Shown piece after piece: positions 20,024 through 28,398 of a stretch of DNA of 64,000 nucleotides; the first letter of the stretch is position 1; the number at the start of each line of letters is the position of its first letter. A program made the position numbers and the translations under genes. The stretch comes from Variovorax sp. RA8 (GTDB taxonomy: Bacteria; Pseudomonadota; Gammaproteobacteria; Burkholderiales; Burkholderiaceae_C): the NCBI RefSeq assembly GCF_901827175.1, contig NZ_LR594662.1:5704001-5768000 (forward strand). The letters are read 5' to 3'. The notes under the pieces are model-generated. The model searched no databases. It worked only from the letters and a program-made list of their open reading frames with translations, and was not told where the DNA came from.

Positions 20024-20992
20024 ATGACATTCACACGCCGCCAGGCCCTCGCTGCCGCTCTCGGAACTCTGGGCGCAGGCGCCTTCGCGCCCGCATGGGC
20101 GCAGCAGTCCTTTCCCTCGTCGGTCATCAAGTTCGTCATCCCCACACCGGCGGGCGGCGGGCACGACACGATGATGCGGCTCATCGGCCAGAAGCTGACG
20201 GAGGCCTGGAGCCAGCCCTGCGTCGTCGAATCCAAGCCCGGCGCGAGCGGCGCCATTTCCGCCGCGTCGGTGGCGCAGGCGCCGGCAGACGGCCACACCG
20301 TCCTCGTGGGCTACAGCGCGCTGCTGAGCAACACCGTGCTCAACCCCAAGCCCGGCTACCGGCTGGAAGACCTGCAGCCGGTGGGCATGCTGGCGCTCAC
20401 GCCGATTGCGATCGGCATTCGCGAGAGCCTGCCTGTGTCGACCCTCAAGCAATACGTCGCGCTCGCCAAGACGCGGCCGGGCAAGATCTCCTATGGCTCC
20501 TACGGCCCTGGCTCGGGCGGGCACTTCGTCGGCGAGCTGTTCAACATGGCGGCCGGGATCGACACTGTGCATGTGCCCTACAAGGGCGAGGCGCCCGCGC
20601 TGCAGGACCTGCTCGGCGGGCAGATCGATGCGGCCGTGGTCTCGGTCGGAGGGGTCAACCGCTACCCGGGCAAGATCAAGCCGCTGGCCGTGGCGAGCGC
20701 GACGCGCTTTCCCGCCTATCCCGATGTGCCGACCTTCGCCGAACTCGGCTACCCGCAGGTCGACATGCCGGGCTGGGCCGCCGCCTTCGTGCCGGCCAAG
20801 ACGCCCAAGGCGGTCGTGGACAAGCTGACCGCCGAGATGAGCCGCATCGTGATGCTGCCGGACGTGCGCGCCAAGCTGCTGGAACTGGGCTTCGAGCCGG
20901 TGGCCTGGAACGCCGACAAGACGCGGCGCTTCATGAAGGACCAGCTTGCGTTGACGCAGAAGCTGGTGGATTCGGGACGGGTGAAGCTCTAA
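20024..20992 (+). CDS. Bug-family (TctC-like) periplasmic solute receptor
   Basis: 322 residues from ATG 20024 with CAAGGAGAC upstream; an earlier in-frame ATG at 19982 would lie inside the promoter region. The N-terminus MTFTRRQALAAALG has a twin-arginine motif, so Tat or Sec export is possible, with cleavage near AWAQ. The mature part has VIKFVIPTPAGGGHDTMMR, SYGPGSGGHFV and HVPYKGEAPALQ. It is divergent from the kinase-like gene and shares its operator. Its TAA interlocks with the TAG of the convergent MaoC gene (three-base overlap region). Confidence 0.92.
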   Translation: MTFTRRQALAAALGTLGAGAFAPAWAQQSFPSSVIKFVIPTPAGGGHDTMMRLIGQKLTEAWSQPCVVESKPGASGAISAASVAQAPADGHTVLVGYSALLSNTVLNPKPGYRLEDLQPVGMLALTPIAIGIRESLPVSTLKQYVALAKTRPGKISYGSYGPGSGGHFVGELFNMAAGIDTVHVPYKGEAPALQDLLGGQIDAAVVSVGGVNRYPGKIKPLAVASATRFPAYPDVPTFAELGYPQVDMPGWAAAFVPAKTPKAVVDKLTAEMSRIVMLPDVRAKLLELGFEPVAWNADKTRRFMKDQLALTQKLVDSGRVKL

Positions 20993-21858
20993 AGAATCGC
21001 AGCGCGGCCGTTCGCAAGCACCTGCACGCCGCGCTCCTTCACACTCGCGCGGAAGGCAATCTCCTCGCCGCCAACGCGCCAGCAGTCCAGCACCAAGGTC
21101 TCGCCGGGATACACCGGCGAGGTCAGGCGTGCGCGGATCGACTTCAGGCGCGATGCGTCATGCCCGCAGAACGCCGCCAGGATGCCGCGGCAGGCGTTGC
21201 CGTAGGTGGCGAGGCCATGCAGGATGGGCCGGGGAAAGCCCGCCTTGGCCGCCACGGCCGGATCGACGTGCAGCGGGTTGGTGTCGCCGGAGAGCCGGTA
21301 GAGCAGCGCCGCATCCGCGCGGGTCGGCAGCTCGATCGTCGTGTCCGGTGCCGAGTCCGGCGTCGCGAGTGCGGCGGGTGCGGGCTCGTCGCCGCCGCCG
21401 TTCTTCGAGAAGCCGCCATCGCCGCGCAGGAACAGCACCATCTCGACCGTAGCGACGAGGCGGCCATTGGCCTCGTCGGTGAGGGTCTTCTCCACATGCA
21501 TCACCGCGCCCTTGCCCTCCCCCTTGTCGACGATGCGTGTGACGCGGCTCTCGCCGATCAGCGTGCCGGCCGCGGGCAGCGGCGAATGGATCGTCACGCA
21601 CTGCTCGCCGTGCACCAGCTTCAGGAAGTCGATGCCTAGCTCCTTGCGGTCGCGCATCCAGAAGCCGGGCGATGCAAGCACCGCGGCCATGGTCGGCACG
21701 GCGCAGAGTTCCTTCTCGTAGACGAAGCGCAGTTCCTTCGCGGCCAGCGGGTCGGCGCCGAAGCCGACGCCCAGCGCGTAGAGGATGGTGTCCCGCTCGA
21801 CATAGCCGTGGCGCACCGGGCCGGAGCGCCAGGCCTTGGTCTTCTCGTAGTCGATCAT
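20989..21858 (-). CDS. MaoC-family (R)-specific enoyl-CoA hydratase, double hot-dog
   Basis: 289 residues from ATG 21858 (ATGA overlap with the upstream crotonase). The N-terminal hot-dog half (to ~150) and the C-terminal MaoC half (from ~170) are both present. The hydratase-2 motif D192-T-N-P-L-H197 (SGDTNPLHVDP) and FPRPILHGLATYG are intact. The layout resembles peroxisomal MFE-2 hydratase and mycobacterial ChsH-like proteins, which hydrate long or ring-bearing 2-enoyl-CoAs. It ends the operon that starts at 23436. Confidence 0.9.
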   Translation of the reverse strand: MIDYEKTKAWRSGPVRHGYVERDTILYALGVGFGADPLAAKELRFVYEKELCAVPTMAAVLASPGFWMRDRKELGIDFLKLVHGEQCVTIHSPLPAAGTLIGESRVTRIVDKGEGKGAVMHVEKTLTDEANGRLVATVEMVLFLRGDGGFSKNGGGDEPAPAALATPDSAPDTTIELPTRADAALLYRLSGDTNPLHVDPAVAAKAGFPRPILHGLATYGNACRGILAAFCGHDASRLKSIRARLTSPVYPGETLVLDCWRVGGEEIAFRASVKERGVQVLANGRAAIL

Positions 21859-22661
21859 TCGCTTCGGTCCTTCTTCGGCCAGCGGAACTGCGCCGGCTCC
21901 TTGGCCGCGAAGCGGCGGATGGCCTCGCGGAAATACGCGCTGGACGAGGCGATGGCCTGCGACGTGGCCTCCATTTCCAGCATGGTGTTGAAGTCGCTCT
22001 GCAGCGTGGCGGCGAGCGCCTGCTTGGACAGGCTGAAGGCCGTGGGCGAGGCGCCCTCGAAGCCTTGGGCCAGTTCCATCGCGCGCGCAGGCAAGTCCTC
22101 GGGCGGCAGGGCCTCCAGGGCGAGGCCCATGCGCACGGCCTCCTCGGCGTCGAACTCGCGCGCCGAGTAGATCAGTTCCTTGGCACGCTGCAGCCCCACC
22201 ACGCGGGGCAGCTGGTACCACGCACCGACGTCCGGCACCAGGCCGATGCGGTGGAACACCATGGCCAGGCGGGCGCGGGTGCTCACCAGCACGATGTCGG
22301 CGTAGAGCGCCATGCTGAGCCCCGCGCCGAAGGCCACGCCGTCGATCGCGGCGATCAGCGGCTTGTCCAGCCCCATCAGCGCGCGCGCCAGCTCGGCATA
22401 GCGCGCCATGCCCGCGCGGCGCTGCTCCACCGTGCGCGCGCCGCCTTCGCCCATGCCCTTCACGTCGCCGCCGGCGCAGAAGTCGCCGCCGGCGCCGGTG
22501 AGCACGACCGCGCGCACCTCGTCGTCGGCACGCAGCGCGCGCAAGGCGGCGCTCAGCGCGTCGGTGGTCGGGATGTCGATGGCGTTCTTCGCCGCGGGCC
22601 GGTTCAGCGTGAGGACGGCGACACCGCCCGTACGCTCCAGGAGAACGCTGTCGTCCGCCAT
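21855..22661 (-). CDS. Enoyl-CoA hydratase/isomerase family protein lacking both catalytic Glu
   Basis: 268 residues from ATG 22661, one base after the SDR stop; a start nine codons earlier is possible. Crotonase motifs NRPAAKNAID and GGDFCAGGDVKGM are clear. The two glutamates of classic hydratases correspond to S116 and F136, so it is more likely an isomerase or another crotonase-fold enzyme. The stretch LVPDVGAWYQLPRVVGLQRA is nearly matched by the protein at 25101-25898, marking a paralogous pair in the two divergent operons. Confidence 0.85.
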   Translation of the reverse strand: MADDSVLLERTGGVAVLTLNRPAAKNAIDIPTTDALSAALRALRADDEVRAVVLTGAGGDFCAGGDVKGMGEGGARTVEQRRAGMARYAELARALMGLDKPLIAAIDGVAFGAGLSMALYADIVLVSTRARLAMVFHRIGLVPDVGAWYQLPRVVGLQRAKELIYSAREFDAEEAVRMGLALEALPPEDLPARAMELAQGFEGASPTAFSLSKQALAATLQSDFNTMLEMEATSQAIASSSAYFREAIRRFAAKEPAQFRWPKKDRSE

Positions 22662-22662
22662 G

Positions 22663-23436
22663 TCAGAGGCTGATGTGGAAGCCGCCATTGACGCCCAGGT
22701 GCTGGCCCGTGATGTAGCTGGAACCGTCCGACAGCAGGTAGCACACGCTCTTGACCACCTCGCCCGGCGTGGACCAGCGGCCCAGCGGGATCTGCGCGAG
22801 CATCTGGTCGCGGAACTTCTCGCCGCGCACCACTTCCGTCATCGGCGTCTCCACCACGCCGAAGCAGATCGAATTGGTGCGGATGTTGTAGCGCCCCCAT
22901 TCGCGCGCCGCTGTCATCGTCATGCCGAGCATGCCGGCCTTGGCGGCCGCGTAGTTGATCTGCCCGATCGACCCCTTGCGCCCGGCGTCCGACGAGATGT
23001 TGACGATCGAGCCGCCCGTCTTGTCCCCGCCCTTGGCGCGCTCCACCATATGGCGGCCGACCGCGCGCATCCAGTAGAACGAGCCGGTGAGGTGCACGTC
23101 GATCACCTCCTGCCACTGCGTGTCGGTCATCTTGTCGATCATGGCCGGGCGGATGATGCCGGCGTTGTTGACCAGGCCGTGAACGGCGCCGAACTTCGCC
23201 ACGGCATCGGCCACCGCGCGGTCGGCCACGGCCGGGTCGGCCACGCTGCCCTGCACGGCGAGGACGCGCGCTTGCGGCAAGGGCGAGACCGCGGCGTCGA
23301 GCGTCTGCCCGTTCAGGTCGACCGCGACCACGTTGGCGCCCAGCTCGATGGCCAGTTCCACGATGCCCTTGCCGATGCCCTGGCCGGCGCCGGTGACGAC
23401 GATGGTGCGCCCTTGCAGGCTGACGATGGGGTCCAC
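22663..23436 (-). CDS. Short-chain dehydrogenase/reductase
   Basis: 257 residues, classical SDR: TGAGQGIG at 15-22 for NAD(P), NNAG at 90-93, catalytic serine near 148 (NISSDAG), Y162 and K166 (YAAAK). The start is GTG 23436 with AAGGAG eight bases upstream. Aspartate at position 40 after the second strand suggests NAD preference. It probably oxidises a 3-hydroxyacyl-CoA or ring alcohol made by the hydratases encoded downstream. It is the first gene of a minus-strand operon. Confidence 0.9.
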   Translation of the reverse strand: MDPIVSLQGRTIVVTGAGQGIGKGIVELAIELGANVVAVDLNGQTLDAAVSPLPQARVLAVQGSVADPAVADRAVADAVAKFGAVHGLVNNAGIIRPAMIDKMTDTQWQEVIDVHLTGSFYWMRAVGRHMVERAKGGDKTGGSIVNISSDAGRKGSIGQINYAAAKAGMLGMTMTAAREWGRYNIRTNSICFGVVETPMTEVVRGEKFRDQMLAQIPLGRWSTPGEVVKSVCYLLSDGSSYITGQHLGVNGGFHISL

Positions 23437-23466
23437 TGTTGCTGCTCCTTGCTTGCTTCGAGGATG

Positions 23467-23495
23467 TTGTCCGATGGTTGAACCAATGATATCCT
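23467..23495 (+). promoter_or_regulatory. Predicted sigma-70 promoter of the thiolase-like operon
   Basis: TTGTCC (23467-23472), 17-bp spacer, TATCCT (23490-23495), upstream of ATG 23524. The operator palindrome at 23475-23485 fills the spacer. The divergent SDR gene begins at 23436, so one bound protein could control both operons. Confidence 0.5.
23475..23485. promoter_or_regulatory. FadR/GntR-like operator 2
   Basis: Perfect palindrome TGGTT-G-AACCA, identical with operator 1 over 17 bases including flanks. It lies in the 87-bp region between divergent operons. Confidence 0.62.
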
Positions 23496-23523
23496 ACCCG
23501 CGAACTGTCGCTGGAGCAATCAC

Positions 23524-24693
23524 ATGACGATCAAACGCAAGGCCTGCATCGCGGGCGCCTACGAACATCCCACGCGCAAGGCCCCCGACAAGACGGTGGC
23601 GCAGCTGCACGCCGAATGCGCCCGCGGCGCGCTGCAGGACGCCGGCCTCACCCTGCAGGACGTGGACGGCTATTTCTGCGCCGGCGATGCCCCGGGCCTG
23701 GGTGCCAACAACATGGCCGACTACCTGGGCCTGACGCGGCTGCGCCATGTCGACAGCACCGACACCGGCGGCTCGGCCTACCTGATCCACGTCTCGCACG
23801 CCGCGCAGGCGATCGCCGCCGGCAAGTGCGACGTGGCGCTGGTCACGCTGGCGGGCCGGCCGCGCAGCGAGGGCTCCAGCGGCGTGGCGCCGCGGCTGGT
23901 CACTGCCAACACGCCTGACGTGCCCTGGGAAATGCCGTACAGCCCCGTCACGGTCAACATGTATGCGCTGGCGGCGGCGCGCCACATGCACGAGTACGGC
24001 ACCACGAGCGAGCAGCTGGCGTGGATCAAGGTCGCGGCCGCGGCGCACGCGCAGCACAACCCGCACGCGATGCTGCGCGAGCCGGTGAGCGTGGAGGAAG
24101 TGCTGGCCTCGCCCATGATCTCGGACCCGCTGCACAAGCTGGACTGCTGCGTCGTCAGCGACGGCGGCGGCGCGCTGGTGGTGGTGCGGCCCGAGATCGC
24201 GGCCCGGCTCAAGCGCCCGGTGATCAACGTGCTGGGCGCGGGCGAAACCATCAAGGGGCAGCTCGGCGGCCAGGTGGACCTCACCTGGTCCGGCGCGGCG
24301 ATGTCGGGCCCGATCGCGTTCGAGGAGGCGGGCGTGCGGCCGGCCGACATCCAGTACGCCTCGATCTACGACAGCTTCACCATCACCGTGCTGATGCAGT
24401 TGGAGGACCTGGGCTTCTGCAAGAAGGGCGAAGGCGGCCGCTTCGTGGCCGACGGCAACCTGATCTCCGGCGTGGGCAAGCTGCCCTTCAACACCGACGG
24501 CGGCGGCCTGTGCAACAACCACCCGGCCAACCGCGGCGGCATCACCAAGGTGATCGAGGCCGTGCGCCAGCTGCGCGGCGAGGCTCACCCCAAGGTGCAG
24601 GTGCCCGACTGCACGCTGGCCCTGGCGCAAGGCACGGGCGGCCTGCTCGGCTCGCGCCACGGCAGCGCCACCCTGATCATGGAAAGGCAATAA
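23524..24693 (+). CDS. Thiolase-fold protein of the SCP2/lipid-transfer type, possible retro-aldolase
   Basis: 389 residues with thiolase fold. Where condensing thiolases have the acylating cysteine (CASG-like), residues 78-84 read STDTGGS, so that nucleophile is missing. The C-terminal loop has CNNHPANRGG near 330. A DUF35 zinc-ribbon/OB protein follows 3 bp downstream. In Actinobacteria such pairs (Ltp2 with ChsH2-DUF35) are steroid side-chain retro-aldolases, so cleavage of a beta-hydroxyacyl-CoA to an aldehyde or ketone plus acyl-CoA is a reasonable alternative to thiolysis. First gene of a plus-strand operon. Confidence 0.85.
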   Translation: MTIKRKACIAGAYEHPTRKAPDKTVAQLHAECARGALQDAGLTLQDVDGYFCAGDAPGLGANNMADYLGLTRLRHVDSTDTGGSAYLIHVSHAAQAIAAGKCDVALVTLAGRPRSEGSSGVAPRLVTANTPDVPWEMPYSPVTVNMYALAAARHMHEYGTTSEQLAWIKVAAAAHAQHNPHAMLREPVSVEEVLASPMISDPLHKLDCCVVSDGGGALVVVRPEIAARLKRPVINVLGAGETIKGQLGGQVDLTWSGAAMSGPIAFEEAGVRPADIQYASIYDSFTITVLMQLEDLGFCKKGEGGRFVADGNLISGVGKLPFNTDGGGLCNNHPANRGGITKVIEAVRQLRGEAHPKVQVPDCTLALAQGTGGLLGSRHGSATLIMERQ

Positions 24694-24696
24694 GCG

Positions 24697-25095
24697 ATGA
24701 CCACTCCTTCCACCGACCGGCCACTCGCGGCACCGCACGTCGACGCCGCCACCGAGTATTTCTGGGCCCGTGCCAGGGAAGGCCTGCTGTGCGCCAAGCG
24801 CTGCACGGACTGCGGCAAGCTCCACTGGTACCCACGCGCGCTGTGCCCCTTCTGCATGGGCGAGACCGAGTGGTGCGGCGTCTCGGGCCACGGCACGATC
24901 TACAGCGTGAGCGTCACGCGCCGGGCCGGGCCCATCCCGTACGCGATCGCCTACGTCGCACTCGACGAGGGCATCACGATGCTGACCAACATCGTCGACT
25001 GCGACCTCGACGCGCTGAAGATCGGCCAGCGCGTCGCGGTCACCTTCAAGCCGGCCGAGGGCGGCGCGATGATCCCGATGTTCAAGCCGGCCTGA
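24697..25095 (+). CDS. Zn-ribbon OB-fold protein (DUF35), partner of thiolase-like protein
   Basis: 132 residues. Cysteine pairs C36/C39 (CTDCG) and C50/C53 (CPFC) form the rubredoxin-like zinc ribbon, followed by the OB-fold (GHGTIYSVSVTRRAGP, QRVAVTFKPAEGG). Members bind acyl-CoA and act as a required subunit of SCP2-type thiolases or Ltp2-like aldolases. Encoded 3 bp after the thiolase-like gene, consistent with a stable complex. Confidence 0.88.
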   Translation: MTTPSTDRPLAAPHVDAATEYFWARAREGLLCAKRCTDCGKLHWYPRALCPFCMGETEWCGVSGHGTIYSVSVTRRAGPIPYAIAYVALDEGITMLTNIVDCDLDALKIGQRVAVTFKPAEGGAMIPMFKPA

Positions 25096-25100
25096 ACCCC

Positions 25101-25898
25101 ATGGAGACGCTGGACTTCTCGATCGAGAACGCGGTCGGCTGGGTGCGCTTCACCCGGCCGGAGATCCACAACCCGCTGGACGTGGCGCTGCGCACCGACC
25201 TCATGACCGTGCTGGAGCAAGTGCGCAACGAACCGCCAGTGCGCGCGCTCGTGCTCACCGGCGGCGCGGGCACCTTCTGCGCGGGGGGCAATCTTCACGC
25301 GCTCCAGGAGCACGCGAACGCCGGCCCGGCCTACTGGCAGCGGCGCATCAACGCAGGCCTGCGGCTCACCGACGACCTGCTGAACCTGGGCTGCCCCGTG
25401 ATCGCGGCGATCGACGGGCCGGCCATCGGCGCCGGCTTCGCGCTGGCGCTGTGCGCGGACATGATCCTGGCCAGCCCTCGCACGAAGTTCGCGATGGCGC
25501 ATCTTCGCCTCGGGCTCGTGCCCGACCTCGGCGCGCTCTACCTGCTGCCGCGCGTGGTCGGCCTGCAGCGCGCGAAGGAGCTGGTGTTCTCCACGCGCGA
25601 CATCGGCGCGGAGGAGGCCCGCGGGCTCGGCATCGTGATGGAAGTGCACGAGAGCGAAGCCCTCGAGGGCCGTGCACGGCAGGTGGCCGAGCGCATGGCC
25701 CACGCCGCGCCGACGGCGGTGGCGCTCACCAAGGCCATGCTCAACGCCTCGCTCGACGGCGACCGGCAGAGCGCCTTCGCACTCGAAGCCGCCAGCCAGG
25801 CGGCCGCCTTCGCGGCCCCGGAACCGGCAGCGCAGATCGAGGCGATCTTCGGCAAGCGCAAGCCGGCCTTCGGCGGCCTCGGGTCGCCCCGCGGTTGA
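25101..25898 (+). CDS. Enoyl-CoA hydratase/isomerase family protein lacking both catalytic Glu
   Basis: 265 residues from ATG 25101, six bases after the DUF35 stop. Oxyanion segment GTFCAGGNLHAL and GPAIGAGFALAL are present. The positions of the hydratase glutamates hold A114 and H134. It shares LVPDLGALYLLPRVVGLQRA almost exactly with the crotonase at 21855-22661, in the same alignment position, so the two are paralogues and probably act on related substrates. Last gene before the third operator. Confidence 0.87.
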   Translation: METLDFSIENAVGWVRFTRPEIHNPLDVALRTDLMTVLEQVRNEPPVRALVLTGGAGTFCAGGNLHALQEHANAGPAYWQRRINAGLRLTDDLLNLGCPVIAAIDGPAIGAGFALALCADMILASPRTKFAMAHLRLGLVPDLGALYLLPRVVGLQRAKELVFSTRDIGAEEARGLGIVMEVHESEALEGRARQVAERMAHAAPTAVALTKAMLNASLDGDRQSAFALEAASQAAAFAAPEPAAQIEAIFGKRKPAFGGLGSPRG

Positions 25899-25933
25899 AG
25901 CGGGGGCGCGTGCGCGGGGGAAACAAGCGCACC

Positions 25934-25962
25934 TTTCGCTTCGTCGGATTCGATATTAGAAT
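25934..25962 (+). promoter_or_regulatory. Possible promoter of the Rieske oxygenase operon
   Basis: TTTCGC (25934-25939), 17-bp spacer, TAGAAT (25957-25962). The -35 match is weak. Operator 3 begins at the last base of the -10 element, so a repressor would cover the start point. Confidence 0.35.
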
Positions 25963-25972
25963 GGTCTGACCA
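25962..25972. promoter_or_regulatory. FadR/GntR-like operator 3
   Basis: Perfect palindrome TGGTC-T-GACCA, 50 bp upstream of the oxygenase start. It is close to the classic FadR consensus half-site TGGTC and shares TGGT-N3-ACCA with operators 1 and 2. Confidence 0.58.
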
Positions 25973-26021
25973 ATTGCACAATTGAACCTGCCTGTTCACC
26001 CCACTTTCCACGGAGCCACCC

Positions 26022-27338
26022 ATGCTCACCCCTGAAGACAACGAAACCCTCGTCCGCGTCGGCCCCGGCACCTCCATGGGCGGCCTGATGCGCCTGTACT
26101 GGATTCCCTTCCTCCCGGTCGCCGACCTGCCGGCCGGCGGCATGCCGCAGCGCGTGCGGCTGCTGGGCGAGGACCTGATCGCCTTTCGCGACAGCGAGGG
26201 ACGCCTCGGCCTGGTGGACCACGCCTGCCCGCACCGCGGCGCGCCACTGGTCTTCGGCCGCAACGAGGACTGCGGCCTGCGCTGCGTCTATCACGGCTGG
26301 AAGTTCGGCACCGACGGCCACGTGCAGGAGCTGCCGGCCGAGCCGGCCGAGAGCCGGCTGAAGGACAAGGTCAGGCTCAAGGCCTACGCTTGCCGCGAGC
26401 GCAACGGCATCGCCTGGGCCTACATGGGCCCGCAGCAGGACGACCCGCCGCCGCTGCCGGAGATGGAGTGGAACCTGGTGCCGGCCGAGCGCGTGCATGT
26501 CAGCTTCCGCGTGCAGGAGTGCAACTGGCTCCAGGCGGTGGAGGGCGAGATCGACTCCGCCCACGCGGCCATCCTGCATGGCCGCATCGATGCGCAGGGC
26601 GCCATCAGCGACTGGATCGCCAAGCGCGACCTGCGTCCCACCTTCGAATGCCAGCGCCAGCCCTTCGGCATGAGCGTTGCCTCGCGCCGCAAGCTGGACG
26701 AGGAAACGAGCTACTGGCGGGTGAACCAGTTCCTGCTGCCCTTCTGGACCCTGGTGCCGCCGCAGTCGCAATACCCCGAGCTGTCGGGCCACGCCTGGGT
26801 GCCGATCGACGACCAGAACACGCTGTGCATCATGTTCTCCTACCACCCCTCGGAAAAGCTGTACGACAAGACGCGAGCGCTCTTCGAGAAGGGCCATGCG
26901 GGCCGCGAGACTGGCCATGCCAGCAACGACGCCTTCGCCCCGCGCCCGCCCACCGAGCCCTTTGCCAAGTACTGGACCCGGTACACGCGGCAGAACGCCT
27001 ACCTCTTCAACTACGACGCCCAGACCAAGACCTGGTTCTCCGGCCTGCCTGGCCTCTGGGTCCAGGATGCGGCCTGCCAATCGGGCGTGGCTGCGATCTA
27101 CGACCGCAGCAAGGAACACCTGGGCATCAGCGACACGGGCGTCGCGATGACGCGGCGCCTGCTGCTGGAAACGGTGCGCAACCTGAAGGGCAGCGGCACA
27201 GAACCGCAGGGCGTACGCGACCCGTCGACCTTCATGGTGCGTGCGGTGTCGCTCACGCTGCCGGCCGGCGTGCCATGGCAGGCGCACGGCGAGCACATGA
27301 CTGGGCGGCTGGATGCCGGCTTCGGCTACACCCCGTGA
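26022..27338 (+). CDS. Rieske non-heme iron oxygenase, alpha subunit (phthalate dioxygenase-like)
   Basis: 438 residues. The Rieske [2Fe-2S] site is C69-x-H71 and C88-x2-H91 (ACPHRGAP and CVYHGWKFG). The mononuclear iron site includes H181 and H186 in EIDSAHAAILH. The size and the reductase type that follows match phthalate 4,5-dioxygenase-like, alpha-only oxygenases, which hydroxylate aromatic or ring substrates with O2 and electrons from the reductase. ATG 26022 has CCACGGAGCC upstream. Expression is probably controlled by operator 3. Confidence 0.92.
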   Translation: MLTPEDNETLVRVGPGTSMGGLMRLYWIPFLPVADLPAGGMPQRVRLLGEDLIAFRDSEGRLGLVDHACPHRGAPLVFGRNEDCGLRCVYHGWKFGTDGHVQELPAEPAESRLKDKVRLKAYACRERNGIAWAYMGPQQDDPPPLPEMEWNLVPAERVHVSFRVQECNWLQAVEGEIDSAHAAILHGRIDAQGAISDWIAKRDLRPTFECQRQPFGMSVASRRKLDEETSYWRVNQFLLPFWTLVPPQSQYPELSGHAWVPIDDQNTLCIMFSYHPSEKLYDKTRALFEKGHAGRETGHASNDAFAPRPPTEPFAKYWTRYTRQNAYLFNYDAQTKTWFSGLPGLWVQDAACQSGVAAIYDRSKEHLGISDTGVAMTRRLLLETVRNLKGSGTEPQGVRDPSTFMVRAVSLTLPAGVPWQAHGEHMTGRLDAGFGYTP

Positions 27339-27344
27339 GCGACC

Positions 27345-28295
27345 GTGAGCGACCTGCAACTGCTCCTGCACCAGCTGCGCCGCGAGGCCGAGGGCATCGT
27401 GTCCTACGAGTTCGTCGCGGCCGACGGCGGGCCGCTGCCGCCCTTTTCGGCCGGCGCCCACATCGACCTGCACCTGCCCGGCGGCCTGATTCGCAGCTAT
27501 TCGCTGGCCAACGACCCGGCCGAGCGGCACCGCTACGTGATTGCGGTCGACCGCTCGGGCGACAGCCGCGGCGGCTCGGCCTGGATGCATTCCGTGCCGC
27601 GGCCCGGCGACCGCGTGGCCAGCAGTGCGCCGATCAATGACTTCCCGCTCTACGAGGATGCGCCGTTGTCGATCTTCATCGCAGGCGGCATCGGCATCAC
27701 GCCCTTCGTGTCCATGGCCGCGCGGCTGAACGCGCTGGGGCATCCCTGGCGGCTGCACTATGCGGCGCGCTCGCCGATGCGCGCTGCTTACGCGAACGAG
27801 ATGCAGGCGATGGACCGTACAGGCAACTCGGTCGCGCTGCGCTGCACGAGCGATGGCGCCGCACGCCCGGACATTGCCGCCATCGTGCGCGAGGCACCCG
27901 CCGGGGCGCATGTCTATTGCTGCGGCCCGAGCGGCATGCTCGACGCGTTCACCGCCGCGTGCCACGGCCTGGCGCCGCAGCGCGTCCACCTGGAACGCTT
28001 CAGCGCGAGCCAGGAGGCCGCCACCGCCGGAGGCTACGAGGTGATGCTGGCGCGCAGCGGCAAGTGCTTGAGCGTGGAGCCGGGCAAGACGTTGCTGGAC
28101 ACGCTGCTCGATGCAGGCGTCCCGGTCCAGTACTCATGCTCGCAAGGGATCTGCGGCACCTGCTGCACGCCGGTGCTGGAGGGCACGCCCGACCACCGGG
28201 ACGACTACCTCACGCCCGAGGAGAGGGCGGCCAATCGCGCAATGATGGTGTGCTGCTCGGGCAGCCTCACGCCCCGCCTGGTGCTCGACCTGTGA
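27345..28295 (+). CDS. Oxygenase reductase, phthalate dioxygenase reductase type (FMN/NAD/2Fe-2S)
   Basis: 316 residues. N-terminal flavin domain with RSYSLAND, NAD-binding domain with FIAGGIGITPFVSMAARL and YCCGPSGMLDAF, and a C-terminal plant-type ferredoxin with C265, C270, C273 and C303 (SCSQGICGTC and VCCSG). It feeds electrons from NADH to the Rieske oxygenase encoded 6 bp upstream. The start is GTG 27345. A tandem 10-bp duplication GTGAGCGACC covers the oxygenase stop and this start. The stop codon begins a copy of the dispersed junction repeat. Confidence 0.92.
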   Translation: MSDLQLLLHQLRREAEGIVSYEFVAADGGPLPPFSAGAHIDLHLPGGLIRSYSLANDPAERHRYVIAVDRSGDSRGGSAWMHSVPRPGDRVASSAPINDFPLYEDAPLSIFIAGGIGITPFVSMAARLNALGHPWRLHYAARSPMRAAYANEMQAMDRTGNSVALRCTSDGAARPDIAAIVREAPAGAHVYCCGPSGMLDAFTAACHGLAPQRVHLERFSASQEAATAGGYEVMLARSGKCLSVEPGKTLLDTLLDAGVPVQYSCSQGICGTCCTPVLEGTPDHRDDYLTPEERAANRAMMVCCSGSLTPRLVLDL

Positions 28296-28350
28296 GCCGC
28301 AGACCCGCTCCGAAGGCTCATGGCACCGCCGCCGCAGGCGAAGGCACTCC
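28293..28350 (+). repeat. Dispersed gene-junction repeat, single copy
   Basis: Begins TGAGCCGCAGACCCGCTCCG exactly at the reductase stop codon and continues with GAAGGC, GCACCGC-GCCG-AGGCGAAGGCACTCC, matching the livH-livM units with several substitutions. No gene starts at its other end; it is followed by about 50 bp before the end of the convergent gene at 28399. Confidence 0.7.
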
Positions 28351-28398
28351 CGCAAGCACGTTCTTCCGGGACGCGCCCCAGATCCCGCTGACAGGCGC

